In this document: piece by piece, positions 17,765 through 26,560 of the stretch | How positions within the stretch are numbered: position 1 is the stretch's first letter | How the letters are laid out: the number at the start of each line of letters is the position of its first letter | Source: an uncultured Oribacterium sp. | Lineage (GTDB): Bacteria; Bacillota; Clostridia; Lachnospirales; Lachnospiraceae | Assembly (NCBI GenBank): GCA_934270345.1 | Contig: CAKQPT010000001.1 | Coordinates: 62,001 to 126,000, forward strand | DNA: 64,000 bases | Direction: 5' to 3' | Notes under the pieces: model-generated | What the model was told of the DNA's origin: nothing | The model's input: only the letters and a program-made list of their open reading frames with translations | Databases searched by the model: none | Made by a program: the position numbers and the translations under genes

Positions 17765-19579
17765 TTGACTACGATTCTTAACGTTATCACCGACGCCGTA
17801 CGGACTGCGTTTGTGCTGGCAGGCTATGATGCAGAGCTCGGTCGCGTGTCGATTTCCAACCGTCCGGACCTCTGTGAGTACCAGTCGAACGGAGCGATGG
17901 CCGGTGCGAAGCAGTACCACAAGAAGCCGATGGATATCGCAAACGAGGTGGTGGAGAAGCTGAAGACCATGCAGCAGGGTGACATCGTGATGTTCTCCGA
18001 GGTCTCTGCGGTGATGCCGGGCTTCATCAACCTGAACGTATCCGAGGAGCTCACCACGAAGTATCTGAACGAGATGAACTTCCATGAGGACCTCGGCCTC
18101 GATGCCCATGAGGCGAAGAAGATCATCATCGACTACGGCGGAGCCAATGCAGCGAAGCCGCTCCATGTCGGCCACCTTCGTTCAGCCGTCATCGGTGAGG
18201 CGATCAAGCGGATGGCGATTCAGCAGGGTAATGAAGTCATCGGTGACGTACATCTCGGAGACTGGGGTCTTCAGATGGGCCTCATCATCACGGAGCTCGA
18301 GGACCGCGGACAGCTCGATCAGGATCTCGAGATCTCCCAGCTGGAGGAAATCTACCCGTTCGCTTCTGCGAAGGCGAAGGCCAAGTATGAGGATGGTCCG
18401 CATAAGGGCGAGCTCGTCAATCCGGAGTACGCCGAGCGTGCGCATCAGGCGACACTGAAGCTGCAGAACGGGGATCCGACCTACCGTGCGGTATGGAATA
18501 AGATCATGAAGGTTTCCATCGCGGATCTGAAGAAGAACTATGGCAACCTCGACGTTCACTTCGATCTCTGGAAGGGCGAGAGTGATGCGCAGCAGTATAT
18601 TCCGGGCCTGATTCAGGATCTGATTGATAAGGGACTTGCGTATGAGTCCCAGGGCGCCCTGGTGGTGGATGTTGCAGAGGAGAGCGATGCGAAGGAAATT
18701 CCACCGTGTATGATCCGTAAGTCGGACGGTGCGGCACTGTATGCGACCTCTGACCTCGGCACCATCGTCGAGCGTGAGAAGCTGTATCATCCGGATGAGT
18801 ACATCTACATCGCGGACAGCCGTCAGTCCCTCCACTATACCCAGTTCTTCCGTGTGGCACGGAAGGCAGGCCTCGTACGTCCGGAGGAGGAGCTTCGCTT
18901 CATCGGCTTCGGCACGATGAACGGCAAGGACGGAAAGCCGTTTAAGACCCGTGAGGGTGGCGTGCTCCGGCTCGAGAAGCTGATCCAGGAGACGAATGAG
19001 AAGGTCCTCGAGCGTGTACGCGCATCCCGTGGTGAGGAGCTCAGCGAGGAGGAGGCAGCCGCGATCGCGGTTCGTGTCGGTCTCGCGGCACTGAAGTACG
19101 GTGATCTCTCGAACCAGGCGACGAAGGACTACATCTTCGACCTCGACAAGTTCACCTCCTTCGAGGGCAACACCGGTCCATACATCCTCTACACCATCGT
19201 GCGTATCAACTCGATCCTCCGGAAGTTCATGCAGGAGCGTGGCGTGAGCGATGACGTGCATGTGAAGGATTATGTGAAGGAGCACGCGACTGATTTCCAG
19301 ATCCTGCCGATGAAGGAGAAGTCCGCACATGATGTGCAGTTGCTTCTCACACGTTATCAGGATGAGATCAACGGTGCATGGAAGGACCTCGCACCACACC
19401 GCATCTGCTCCTATATCTATGCACTGGCGAACAACTTCAACAGTCTCTACCATGATGTGAAGTTCCTGAGCCTGCCGGAGAAGGAAAAGGAGAGCTGCAT
19501 GGCCCTTCTGATGCTGACCTTCCGCGTACTGAGCACCTGCATCCATACCCTGGGCTTCGGTGCACCGGAGCGGATGTGA
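17765..19579 (+). CDS. argS: Arginyl-tRNA synthetase
   Basis: 604 residues with a TTG start, supported by AAAGGAG placed correctly upstream and by the absence of a nearby ATG in frame. ArgRS charges tRNA-Arg. The HIGH-type site is HVGH in YGGANAAKPLHVGHLRSAV (around residue 135); the C-terminal anticodon-binding domain ends in LGFGAPERM, typical of the family. The sequence is of the longer low-GC Gram-positive/clostridial ArgRS type. Confidence 0.95.
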   Translation: MTTILNVITDAVRTAFVLAGYDAELGRVSISNRPDLCEYQSNGAMAGAKQYHKKPMDIANEVVEKLKTMQQGDIVMFSEVSAVMPGFINLNVSEELTTKYLNEMNFHEDLGLDAHEAKKIIIDYGGANAAKPLHVGHLRSAVIGEAIKRMAIQQGNEVIGDVHLGDWGLQMGLIITELEDRGQLDQDLEISQLEEIYPFASAKAKAKYEDGPHKGELVNPEYAERAHQATLKLQNGDPTYRAVWNKIMKVSIADLKKNYGNLDVHFDLWKGESDAQQYIPGLIQDLIDKGLAYESQGALVVDVAEESDAKEIPPCMIRKSDGAALYATSDLGTIVEREKLYHPDEYIYIADSRQSLHYTQFFRVARKAGLVRPEEELRFIGFGTMNGKDGKPFKTREGGVLRLEKLIQETNEKVLERVRASRGEELSEEEAAAIAVRVGLAALKYGDLSNQATKDYIFDLDKFTSFEGNTGPYILYTIVRINSILRKFMQERGVSDDVHVKDYVKEHATDFQILPMKEKSAHDVQLLLTRYQDEINGAWKDLAPHRICSYIYALANNFNSLYHDVKFLSLPEKEKESCMALLMLTFRVLSTCIHTLGFGAPERM

Positions 19580-19611
19580 TCGGAGAATATACCGAATAGT
19601 GACTGCTGTCT

Positions 19612-19639
19612 GGAAATGTTCGATGCATCGGACAGCAGT
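19612..19639 (+). other. Leader hairpin before the phosphodiesterase gene
   Basis: ACTGCTGTC (19612-19620) pairs with GACAGCAGT (19631-19639); no T-run follows. It sits between the argS stop and the next ribosome-binding site. Confidence 0.4.
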
Positions 19640-19657
19640 GAGAGGAGAATACAGATT

Positions 19658-20221
19658 ATGAAATATTTCATTGCCAGTGATATCCACGGCTCCGCGTACT
19701 GGTGCCGCAAGACCCTGGAGAAGTTTGAGGAGAGCGGTGCAGAACGCCTGATTCTCCTCGGCGACATCCTCTACCATGGACCGCGGAACGATCTCCCGCA
19801 GGAGTATGCACCGAAGGAGGTCATCGCGATGCTGAATCCGCTGAAGGACAGAATCTGGGCGGTACGTGGCAACTGTGAGGCGGAGGTCGACCAGATGGTG
19901 CTGCAGTTTCCGGTCATGGCGGATTATGCGATCCTCGCACTGAACGGCCATACGATTTTTGCGACCCATGGTCATCTTTTCGATGAGACGAAGCTTCCGC
20001 CACTGATGGAGGGCGATGCACTGCTGCATGGCCATACACACCTTCTGAAGGCAGAGAAGCTGACGGCAGAGGATGGACGTACGTTCTTCCATCTGAATCC
20101 GGGCAGCACCTCCCTCCCGAAGGGCGGAAACCCGAATACCTATGCTATCCTCGATGAGGATGTGTTCACGGTGTATGACTTCGATGGCCACACGATCGCA
20201 TCGATTTCACTGAACGCGTAA
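19658..20221 (+). CDS. YfcE-type metallophosphoesterase
   Basis: 187 residues. Metal-dependent phosphodiesterase of the MJ0936/YfcE group. All metal-binding motifs are seen in order: SDIHGS, GDILYHGPR, GNCEAE, HGHLF and HGHTH. The start at 19658 follows GAGAGGAGA; an upstream in-frame ATG at 19616 lies inside the leader hairpin. The physiological substrate of this group is not known. It may be co-transcribed with argS, and is followed by a clear terminator. Confidence 0.88.
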   Translation: MKYFIASDIHGSAYWCRKTLEKFEESGAERLILLGDILYHGPRNDLPQEYAPKEVIAMLNPLKDRIWAVRGNCEAEVDQMVLQFPVMADYAILALNGHTIFATHGHLFDETKLPPLMEGDALLHGHTHLLKAEKLTAEDGRTFFHLNPGSTSLPKGGNPNTYAILDEDVFTVYDFDGHTIASISLNA

Positions 20222-20248
20222 ACGACATATTGACGAGATGTTTTATCG

Positions 20249-20286
20249 TACCCTTCAGCACTTTCACGGCTGAAGGGTATTTTTTT
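20249..20286 (+). terminator. Terminator of the phosphodiesterase gene
   Basis: TACCCTTCAGC pairs with GCTGAAGGGTA around a 9-base loop, followed by seven T. Confidence 0.93.
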
Positions 20287-20336
20287 AAGCTGATGAAGTA
20301 GAATTTTGTCATATTCAGCGGGCTTATTGATAATTA

Positions 20337-20365
20337 ATCTACAATCTGATAAGATGAAAAAGGTT
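20337..20365 (+). promoter_or_regulatory. Promoter of the iron-type alcohol dehydrogenase gene
   Basis: TTGATA (20337-20342), 17-base spacer, TAAGAT (20360-20365); the leader is about 115 bases. Nothing else is recognised in the 264-base gap. Confidence 0.6.
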
Positions 20366-20485
20366 TCGGTTGTGCATGATGAACAAAGTGCAGGACGGAA
20401 GCCGGTTGGTTTGTATCACTATGCCTGCACAGAAAGAATGGGTCTTTCTGACAGGGCATTCATATTATTTTAAAGGAGTAGAATT

Positions 20486-21631
20486 ATGGCTGTGAATCGT
20501 TTCGTCTTAAATGGTATTTCCTATCATGGACATGGTGCAATCAAGGAGATCCCTGGTCTCATCAAAGCAAGAGGCTATCATAAGGCTTTCGTTGCATCCG
20601 ATCCTGACCTCGTAAAGTTCGGCGTAACAGCCAAGGTAACTGATCTTCTGAAGGAGAACGGCATTGACTTCTTCCTGTATGATGACATCAAGCCGAACCC
20701 AACCATCGAGAACATCCAGCACGGTGTAGAGGCGTACAAGTCCTGCGGCGCTGACTGCATGATCACCATCGGTGGTGGTTCTTCCATGGATACCGGTAAG
20801 GGCATCGGTATCGTCATCAACAACCCGGAGTTCGCAGATATCCGTTCCCTCGAGGGCGTTGCACCGACCAAGCATCGTACCGTATTCACCATCGCCGTTC
20901 CGACAACCGGTGGTACCGGTGCAGAGTCCACCATCAACTACGTTGTCACCGATGTTGAGAAGAAGAGAAAGTTCGTCTGCGTCGATGCAAACGATATCCC
21001 TGATATCGCTGTCGTTGATCCGGATATGATGTCCTCCATGCCGAAGGGCCTGACTGCTTCGACTGGTATGGATGCGCTGACACACGCCATCGAGGGCTAC
21101 ACCACCAAGGGTGCATGGGAGCTCGCCGATGTACTCGACCTCGAGGCCATCAAGCTCATCGCCAAGAACCTTCGTAAGGCCGTACAGAACGATCCGGATG
21201 GACGTGAGGGCATGGCACTTGCACAGTATGTAACCGCCATGGCATACTCCAACGTAGGTCTCGGTATCGCACACTCCATGGCACATACCCTCGGCGCTGT
21301 TTATGATACACCACACGGTGTTGCATGCGCGATGATGCTTCCGATCGTCATGGAGTTCAACCAGGAGTACACCGGTGAGAAGTTCAAGGCCATCGCAGAG
21401 GCATTCGGTATCGACACGACCGGTATGGATGCAGCTACCTATCGTAAGGCAGCCATCGACGCCGTAAAGCAGCTCTCTGTAGATGTCGGCATCCCGACCA
21501 AGCTCGAGGCCCTCAAGGAAGAGGATCTTCCGTTCCTGTGCGAGTCCGCTGCCGCTGATGCATGTGCACCGGGTAACCCAAGAGAAGCAAGCATCGCTGA
21601 CTTCGAGGCTATGTTCAGAAAGCTTATGTAA
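20486..21631 (+). CDS. Iron-containing alcohol dehydrogenase, lactaldehyde reductase-like
   Basis: 381 residues, group III NAD(P)-dependent alcohol dehydrogenase. The nucleotide site is GGGSSMDTGKG; metal ligands lie in HAIEGYTTKGA and HSMAHTLGAVYDTPHG. Overall wording resembles FucO, which reduces lactaldehyde to 1,2-propanediol or, in other contexts, other short aldehydes. Codons are strongly biased, as for efp, so it is likely abundant. A single-gene unit with its own promoter and terminator. Rhamnose from pectin would supply lactaldehyde, which fits the pectin locus further on, but this link is inference. Confidence 0.88.
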   Translation: MAVNRFVLNGISYHGHGAIKEIPGLIKARGYHKAFVASDPDLVKFGVTAKVTDLLKENGIDFFLYDDIKPNPTIENIQHGVEAYKSCGADCMITIGGGSSMDTGKGIGIVINNPEFADIRSLEGVAPTKHRTVFTIAVPTTGGTGAESTINYVVTDVEKKRKFVCVDANDIPDIAVVDPDMMSSMPKGLTASTGMDALTHAIEGYTTKGAWELADVLDLEAIKLIAKNLRKAVQNDPDGREGMALAQYVTAMAYSNVGLGIAHSMAHTLGAVYDTPHGVACAMMLPIVMEFNQEYTGEKFKAIAEAFGIDTTGMDAATYRKAAIDAVKQLSVDVGIPTKLEALKEEDLPFLCESAAADACAPGNPREASIADFEAMFRKLM

Positions 21632-21651
21632 GTTTAATAATATGTTTTTGA

Positions 21652-21680
21652 CCCCCGGAGTTTTCTCCGGGGGCTTTTTT
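21652..21680 (+). terminator. Terminator of the alcohol dehydrogenase gene
   Basis: Nine-bp perfect GC-rich stem (CCCCCGGAG/CTCCGGGGG), TTTT loop, six T. Confidence 0.95.
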
Positions 21681-21723
21681 GTGCTAACATAGTCATCAGA
21701 GTTTATCAGAAAGAAAAGGCCAG

Positions 21724-23241
21724 ATGATGATGAGAAAAGCATGGAAATATATGATGATCCCGGCGGCCCTTACGCTGCTCCTGTCCGGATGTGCACATTT
21801 TACGGAGCTTGTGGAGCATGTCGCATCGAAGCAGGAGACGACGGCGGAAGAAACGCAGGCGATCCTTGAGACGACCATTCCAGCGGATCAGGTCGTGGAG
21901 CCGGCGGATCCGGATGCGATGCGGATCGAGCTTTCCCAGGGGGCAGCGGCCCTCGGCTTCGCGCATCTCATGGAGGAGTCCGAGCTGGGCGCGACACAGG
22001 GAGACTACCATTTCGAGCTGAAGACGAGTGAAGCCGAGGTTCTCTCGGACTTCATCACCGGTGCGGCGGATGTCGCGATCCTTTCACCGGAAAGTGCAGC
22101 ACGGGCCTACCACGATGCGAAGGACGGTGCGGTCATCGTCAATATCAATGCAGGTAACGAGCTGTATTGCATCAGCGGCAACACGGAGCTGAAGAGCTTC
22201 CAGGGACTGAAGGGACAGACGGTGCTGAGCGTCGGACAGGGCGAACAGCCGGAGTATGTGCTTCGTTACCTGAAGAGCCAGTACGGTACACAGTTTGATG
22301 TACAGTATACGAGCATCGAGGACATCACGGCGCAGCTGTCGGCAGATCCGTCGAAGGTCGCCATCGTCGCAGAGCCGGACGCATCGAGCCTTCTCGCCGG
22401 CGCGCCGGGTACCGTGCGTGCGTTTTCACTGAAGGACAGCTGGGAGAACGTTACGGCGACCGGCAGCCTGATCTCCAGTGTGACCCTCGTGCACCGGAAT
22501 TACTATGAGAATAAGCGTGCTGTGGTGGATAATCTTCTCCGTGAGACCGCGATGTCGATCGTAAAGGCCGAACGGGCCGCGAATCAGACGGCGAAACTCG
22601 CCGGAAAGTTCGGCATCACACAGGCCGCGGTCGTGCCGCTGGCGCTCCCGTATGCGAATCTCAAGTGCATCACCGGTGATCAGATGAAGAGCAGAATCAG
22701 TTCCTACCTCATCGCCATCGCGGAAGTCGATTCCGCCGCCATCGGCCGCAGTGTCCCAGGCGAGGATTTCTACTATGGATATGCCGTGACGAAGCCGGAG
22801 GAAAGCAGCTCAGCGAGCCGATACGATGATTCTTTGTCTTATGGAAACGATTCAGAAGACGAATATGAGGATGAGGACGAAGGCGAGAACAGCGAGTCGA
22901 AGAAGAGTGAGGACGCGGAGTCAGCGCAGGATAAGGATAAAAAACGAGACGATGACATAAAACGCGAGAATCATACGAAGCGCGAAAACGAAACAGAAGA
23001 GGAGAGCGAGAAGAAAAAGAACGACGAAACGAAGGCGGAAAGCGAGAAGAAGGAAACGGAAAAGAAACACGAAACCGAGAAGCACGTGGAAATAGAAGAA
23101 CCGCAGAAGCCGGCAGAGACCGCCGCTTCTCCTGCTCCTCAGCCAGCCGCACCGGCCGGCCCGGATCCGTCCGCCGCACCCGCCGGCCCAGGTAACCAGG
23201 CCTCATCAGATGACCTCCTCCCGGGTGGCCCGATGGGCTGA
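21724..23241 (+). CDS. Lipoprotein with solute-binding-like domain and charged tail
   Basis: 505 residues. Signal peptide with lipobox LLSGC (Cys around residue 23), so it should be lipid-anchored outside the membrane. Residues about 65-360 resemble NMT1/ThiY- or PhnD-like periplasmic binding domains (for example VLSDFITGAADVAILSPESA and LKGQTVLSVGQGEQPEYVL), normally paired with an ABC permease, but none is next to it. From about residue 365 the chain becomes extremely rich in Glu, Lys, Asp and Ser, then Pro/Ala, ending in LLPGGPMG. This 140-residue tail is unlike the family. Own terminator at 23245-23275. Ligand unknown. Confidence 0.65.
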   Translation: MMMRKAWKYMMIPAALTLLLSGCAHFTELVEHVASKQETTAEETQAILETTIPADQVVEPADPDAMRIELSQGAAALGFAHLMEESELGATQGDYHFELKTSEAEVLSDFITGAADVAILSPESAARAYHDAKDGAVIVNINAGNELYCISGNTELKSFQGLKGQTVLSVGQGEQPEYVLRYLKSQYGTQFDVQYTSIEDITAQLSADPSKVAIVAEPDASSLLAGAPGTVRAFSLKDSWENVTATGSLISSVTLVHRNYYENKRAVVDNLLRETAMSIVKAERAANQTAKLAGKFGITQAAVVPLALPYANLKCITGDQMKSRISSYLIAIAEVDSAAIGRSVPGEDFYYGYAVTKPEESSSASRYDDSLSYGNDSEDEYEDEDEGENSESKKSEDAESAQDKDKKRDDDIKRENHTKRENETEEESEKKKNDETKAESEKKETEKKHETEKHVEIEEPQKPAETAASPAPQPAAPAGPDPSAAPAGPGNQASSDDLLPGGPMG

Positions 23242-23244
23242 GCA

Positions 23245-23275
23245 AAAACCCTGCCGTATGCAACGGCAGGGTTTT
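23245..23275 (+). terminator. Terminator before the copper operon
   Basis: AAAACCCTGCCGT pairs with ACGGCAGGGTTTT around a 5-base loop. Confidence 0.9.
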
Positions 23276-23278
23276 CTA

Positions 23279-23308
23279 TTGACAGCACATACCCCAAGGG
23301 GGTATACT
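23279..23308 (+). promoter_or_regulatory. copA promoter with CsoR operator
   Basis: TTGACA (23279-23284), 18-base spacer, TATACT (23303-23308). The spacer and -10 are covered by a 17-base palindrome ATACCCC-AAG-GGGGTAT (23289-23305), matching the GC-rich palindromes bound by CsoR copper repressors. A second imperfect site with GGGGGTAT lies at about 23323-23341. Cu(I) binding to CsoR would release it and open the promoter. Confidence 0.85.
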
Positions 23309-23376
23309 GACGTCGACTAGGAATACGGGGTGGGGGTATATCTCCCGCCGTGACTTGCATGTAGAAAGAGGCATCT

Positions 23377-25956
23377 ATGAAACAGTATATTGTGACCGGT
23401 ATGAGCTGTGCGGCCTGCCAGGCGCGTGTCGAGAAGGCTGCGCGGGCAGTGCCGGGGGTACGGGAGGCGACGGTCTCTCTGTTGACCAATACCCTCGCTG
23501 TCGAGGGTGATGCGGCACCGGAGGACATCATAAAGGCAGTGGTCAATGCGGGCTATGGCATCCGCGTGAAGGGCGGGCATCCGGATGGAGGCAGCGGCCA
23601 GGGAAGTAAACAGGAAGGGGCATCCTGCTCCGCTTCGGGCTGCGGACTCGATCCGATGGCAGCCGAGGAAGAGGCCCTGCGGGATCATGAAACGCCGAAG
23701 CTGAAGAAGCGCCTGCGCCAGTCGATCCTGCTGCTCGCCGTGCTGATGTACTTCAGCATGGGCCACAATATGGCAGGCTGGCCGCTCCCGGCGGTGTTTG
23801 AGAATCCGGTGAATGGCGGCATCGTACAGATGCTGCTCGCGCTCATCGTCATGTACATCAACCGGAAGTTCTTCGTCGGTGGCTTCCGCTCGCTCCTTTA
23901 CCGGGCACCGAACATGGATGCCCTTGTCGCACTGGGCTCGAGTGCCGCCTTTCTGTACTCGCTGGTGGAGCTCTTTCTGATGAGCCTCGCGCTGGCCGGC
24001 GGCCAGATGGAGACGGTGCATCATCTGCACCATAATCTGTATTTCGAAACGGCAGCGATGATTCCGGCACTGATCACGGTCGGCAAGATGCTCGAGGCGA
24101 TGTCGAAGGGACGGACGACCGATGCCCTGCGCAGCCTCATGAAGCTGGCACCGAAAACCGCGGTGCTGCTGCGGGACGGAAAGGAAGTGACGGTGCCGAT
24201 CGCAGAGGTGCAGTCCGGCGATCTCTTCGTGGTACGTCCGGGTGAGAGCATCCCGGTGGATGGCGTCATCCTCGAGGGCAGCAGTGCGGTCAATGAAGCC
24301 GCCCTGACCGGCGAGAGCATCCCGGTGGATAAGACCGTCGGGGACAGCGTATCGGCGGCGACCATCAACACGGACGGCTTCCTGAAGGCGCGGGCGACGC
24401 GCGTCGGAGAGGACACGACGCTCAGCCAGATCATCCGTATGGTATCGGACGCAGCCGCGACGAAGGCCCCGATCTCCCGGATCGCGGATCAGGTGGCCGG
24501 TATCTTCGTGCCGGCGGTGATCCTGATTTCGCTGCTGACCTTCATCGACTGGATGCTGGCTGGAAAGGGCGTGGAATTTGCGATTCCGCGGGCCGTCGCC
24601 GTGCTGGTGGTGTCCTGCCCGTGTGCGCTCGGACTGGCGACGCCGGTAGCCATCATGGTCGGCAGCGGACAGGGCGCACGAAACGGCATCCTGTTTAAGA
24701 CCGCAGCGGCGCAGGAGCAGGCCGGTCGCATCGAGATCGTCGCACTGGATAAAACCGGTACGATCACCTCGGGACAGCCGGTGGTGACGGATGTACTTCC
24801 GGCCGCCGGGGGTTCGGTGGAAACGCTCCTCCAGCTGGCCCTCGACCTCGAGCAGTACTCCGAGCATCCGCTGGCGGGGGCCATCGTGCGCTATGCAGAG
24901 ACGCAGGCCATGACCCCGCGCACGGTGACGGATTTCTCGGCATTGCCCGGCAACGGACTGCAGGCGATGCAGGATGCAGAGGCGCTCTGCGGTGGTTCCT
25001 ATAAATATATGAAGGAGCACTTCGGTGTCACGGGAGAACTGGAGCAGCAGTATGAGGCGCTCGCGGAGCAGGGAAAGACACCGCTCTTCTTCGCACGTGG
25101 CGGGAAGCCGATGGGCATCATCGCGGTCGCGGATGCCATCAAGGAGGATTCTGCGCAGGCCATCGCGGAGCTTCAGAACATGGGCATTGACGTCTATATG
25201 ATCACGGGCGATAATGAGAAAACAGCACGGGCCATCGCGCAGCAGGCCGGTGTTTCGCATGTCATCGCCGGGGTGCTCCCGGATGGAAAGGAAGCGGTGA
25301 TCCGGCGGCTGAAGAACGAGGGACGTGTTGCGATGGTCGGAGACGGCATCAATGATGCACCGGCCCTCACACGTGCGGATCTCGGCATCGCCATCGGTGC
25401 CGGCGCAGACGTCGCCATCGATGCGGCGGATGTGGTCCTGATGAAGAGCCGGCTCACGGATGTGTCTGCGGCGATCCGTCTCGGACGGGCAACCCTCCGG
25501 AACATCCATGAGAACCTGTTCTGGGCCTTCTTCTATAACGTGATCTGCATCCCGCTGGCGGCCGGCTTCTACACGGCCGTGCTGGGACTCGGATTCGAGA
25601 TGAGCCCGATGGTCGGCGCGGCGGCGATGAGTCTGTCGAGCTTCACTGTATGCATGAATGCGTTGCGTCTCAACCTCTGCAAGGTGCATGACGCTTCACA
25701 GGATAGAAAAATCAGAAAGAGAAAGAAAAAGGAGAGTAAAAAGATGACAGAGACTGTAAATATCAAGGGTATGATGTGTGGACACTGCGAGGCCAGCGTG
25801 AAGAAGGCCCTCGAGAAGCTCGACGGTGTCGAGGAGGCCGTGGTTTCCCACACCAGCGGTACCGCAGAGCTGACGCTGAGCGCGCCGGTCGAGGATGCGG
25901 CGATCCAGAAGGCCATCGAGGACCTTGATTTCGAGTTCGTATCGATCGTAAAGTAA
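23377..25956 (+). CDS. copA: Cu(I)-exporting P-type ATPase with C-terminal CopZ-like domain
   Basis: 859 residues. Order: N-terminal HMA metal domain with CAAC at 11-14; cluster of membrane helices; TGES-type actuator (ALTGES); transmembrane Cu site CPC at 414-416; phosphorylation motif DKTGT at 458-462; hinge GDGINDAP; last helices. Unusually, the ATPase core is followed by a Lys/Arg-rich stretch (about 770-789) and a second complete HMA domain with CGHC at 801-804. That stretch also encodes an AAGGAGA ribosome-binding site before an in-frame ATG. The operator upstream and csoR downstream make copper the substrate; silver is a usual alternative. Confidence 0.93.
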   Translation: MKQYIVTGMSCAACQARVEKAARAVPGVREATVSLLTNTLAVEGDAAPEDIIKAVVNAGYGIRVKGGHPDGGSGQGSKQEGASCSASGCGLDPMAAEEEALRDHETPKLKKRLRQSILLLAVLMYFSMGHNMAGWPLPAVFENPVNGGIVQMLLALIVMYINRKFFVGGFRSLLYRAPNMDALVALGSSAAFLYSLVELFLMSLALAGGQMETVHHLHHNLYFETAAMIPALITVGKMLEAMSKGRTTDALRSLMKLAPKTAVLLRDGKEVTVPIAEVQSGDLFVVRPGESIPVDGVILEGSSAVNEAALTGESIPVDKTVGDSVSAATINTDGFLKARATRVGEDTTLSQIIRMVSDAAATKAPISRIADQVAGIFVPAVILISLLTFIDWMLAGKGVEFAIPRAVAVLVVSCPCALGLATPVAIMVGSGQGARNGILFKTAAAQEQAGRIEIVALDKTGTITSGQPVVTDVLPAAGGSVETLLQLALDLEQYSEHPLAGAIVRYAETQAMTPRTVTDFSALPGNGLQAMQDAEALCGGSYKYMKEHFGVTGELEQQYEALAEQGKTPLFFARGGKPMGIIAVADAIKEDSAQAIAELQNMGIDVYMITGDNEKTARAIAQQAGVSHVIAGVLPDGKEAVIRRLKNEGRVAMVGDGINDAPALTRADLGIAIGAGADVAIDAADVVLMKSRLTDVSAAIRLGRATLRNIHENLFWAFFYNVICIPLAAGFYTAVLGLGFEMSPMVGAAAMSLSSFTVCMNALRLNLCKVHDASQDRKIRKRKKKESKKMTETVNIKGMMCGHCEASVKKALEKLDGVEEAVVSHTSGTAELTLSAPVEDAAIQKAIEDLDFEFVSIVK
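25744..25956 (+). CDS. Possible internal start giving a free CopZ-like chaperone
   Basis: In frame with copA, ATG 25744 is preceded by AAGGAGA about 9 bases upstream. Translation from it would give a 70-residue single HMA domain ([18 protein letters not shown]...) of exactly CopZ size and design. Free chaperone from the copA gene is known in Escherichia coli, where a ribosomal frameshift makes it; here an internal start could give the same result. Alternatively the domain is only a fused tail. Confidence 0.5.
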   Translation: MTETVNIKGMMCGHCEASVKKALEKLDGVEEAVVSHTSGTAELTLSAPVEDAAIQKAIEDLDFEFVSIVK

Positions 25957-26077
25957 ACGCTGTATCGCATGGTCTGGAGGGCAATGTAGACGGCCGGGAG
26001 GGTAGTTGCCGTCCGGCGATGACATTGGCCTCGGGACGCTGCTTGGATGCCGGAAGGGTACAGGAGGAGGTGGAAAC

Positions 26078-26392
26078 ATGGCATGCTGCTGTGGACAGGA
26101 TGAAAACGGAAGACAGAAACACAAGCCGCGGACGCCGGAACAGGTGAAGTCGCTGGTGACGCGCCTCAATCGGATCGACGGGCAGATCCTCGGCATCAAA
26201 AAGATGATCGAGGAGAACCGCTACTGTCCGGATGTCCTGATGCAGGTCAGCGCCGTGCAGGCCTCGCTGAACTCCTTTAATAAGGAGCTGCTCGCGACGC
26301 ACATAAAGACCTGCGTCGTCGATGATATCCGGGAGGGCAAGGAAGAAGCCGTGGACGAGCTCTGCGAGCTGCTGAAGAAAACCATGAAGTAA
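26078..26392 (+). CDS. csoR: CsoR-family copper-sensing repressor
   Basis: 104 residues. All-helical CsoR/RcnR family repressor. The Cu(I) ligand pattern Cys-His-Cys is present at Cys50, His75 and Cys79 (RYCPDV ... THIKTC). An additional MACCCG cluster lies at the N-terminus. The start at 26078 follows AGGAGGAGG; a longer frame from 26006 has no site. It lies 121 bases after copA and is probably in the same transcript, giving autoregulation through the operator at 23289-23305. Confidence 0.92.
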   Translation: MACCCGQDENGRQKHKPRTPEQVKSLVTRLNRIDGQILGIKKMIEENRYCPDVLMQVSAVQASLNSFNKELLATHIKTCVVDDIREGKEEAVDELCELLKKTMK

Positions 26393-26477
26393 GCCCGCGA
26401 GCGCATCCGCCGGATGCCTGTGCCACAGGTACATCCGCTGGCATCGTTTCTGTACAGCTGATATAAGGAAAGTGAAA

Positions 26478-26510
26478 TTAGCAGTCTTTTGAAAAGACTG
26501 CTAATTTTTT
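26478..26510 (+). terminator. Terminator after csoR
   Basis: TTAGCAGTCTT pairs with AAGACTGCTAA, followed by six T. Confidence 0.93.
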
Positions 26511-26560
26511 GCTTCGTTCACATAGTTAACACATTTCTGCTTTATATTTAGGAGCATCAG

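Noticed and set aside
18182..20191. 669-codon open frame on the minus strand
   Set aside because: Antisense of argS and the phosphodiesterase gene, which carry all conserved motifs on the plus strand; no ribosome-binding site or promoter.
23317..25689. 790-codon open frame on the minus strand
   Set aside because: Exact antisense of copA. It is rich in Arg/His and has no family motif; it results from the codon bias of copA (GC-rich third positions, few antisense stops).
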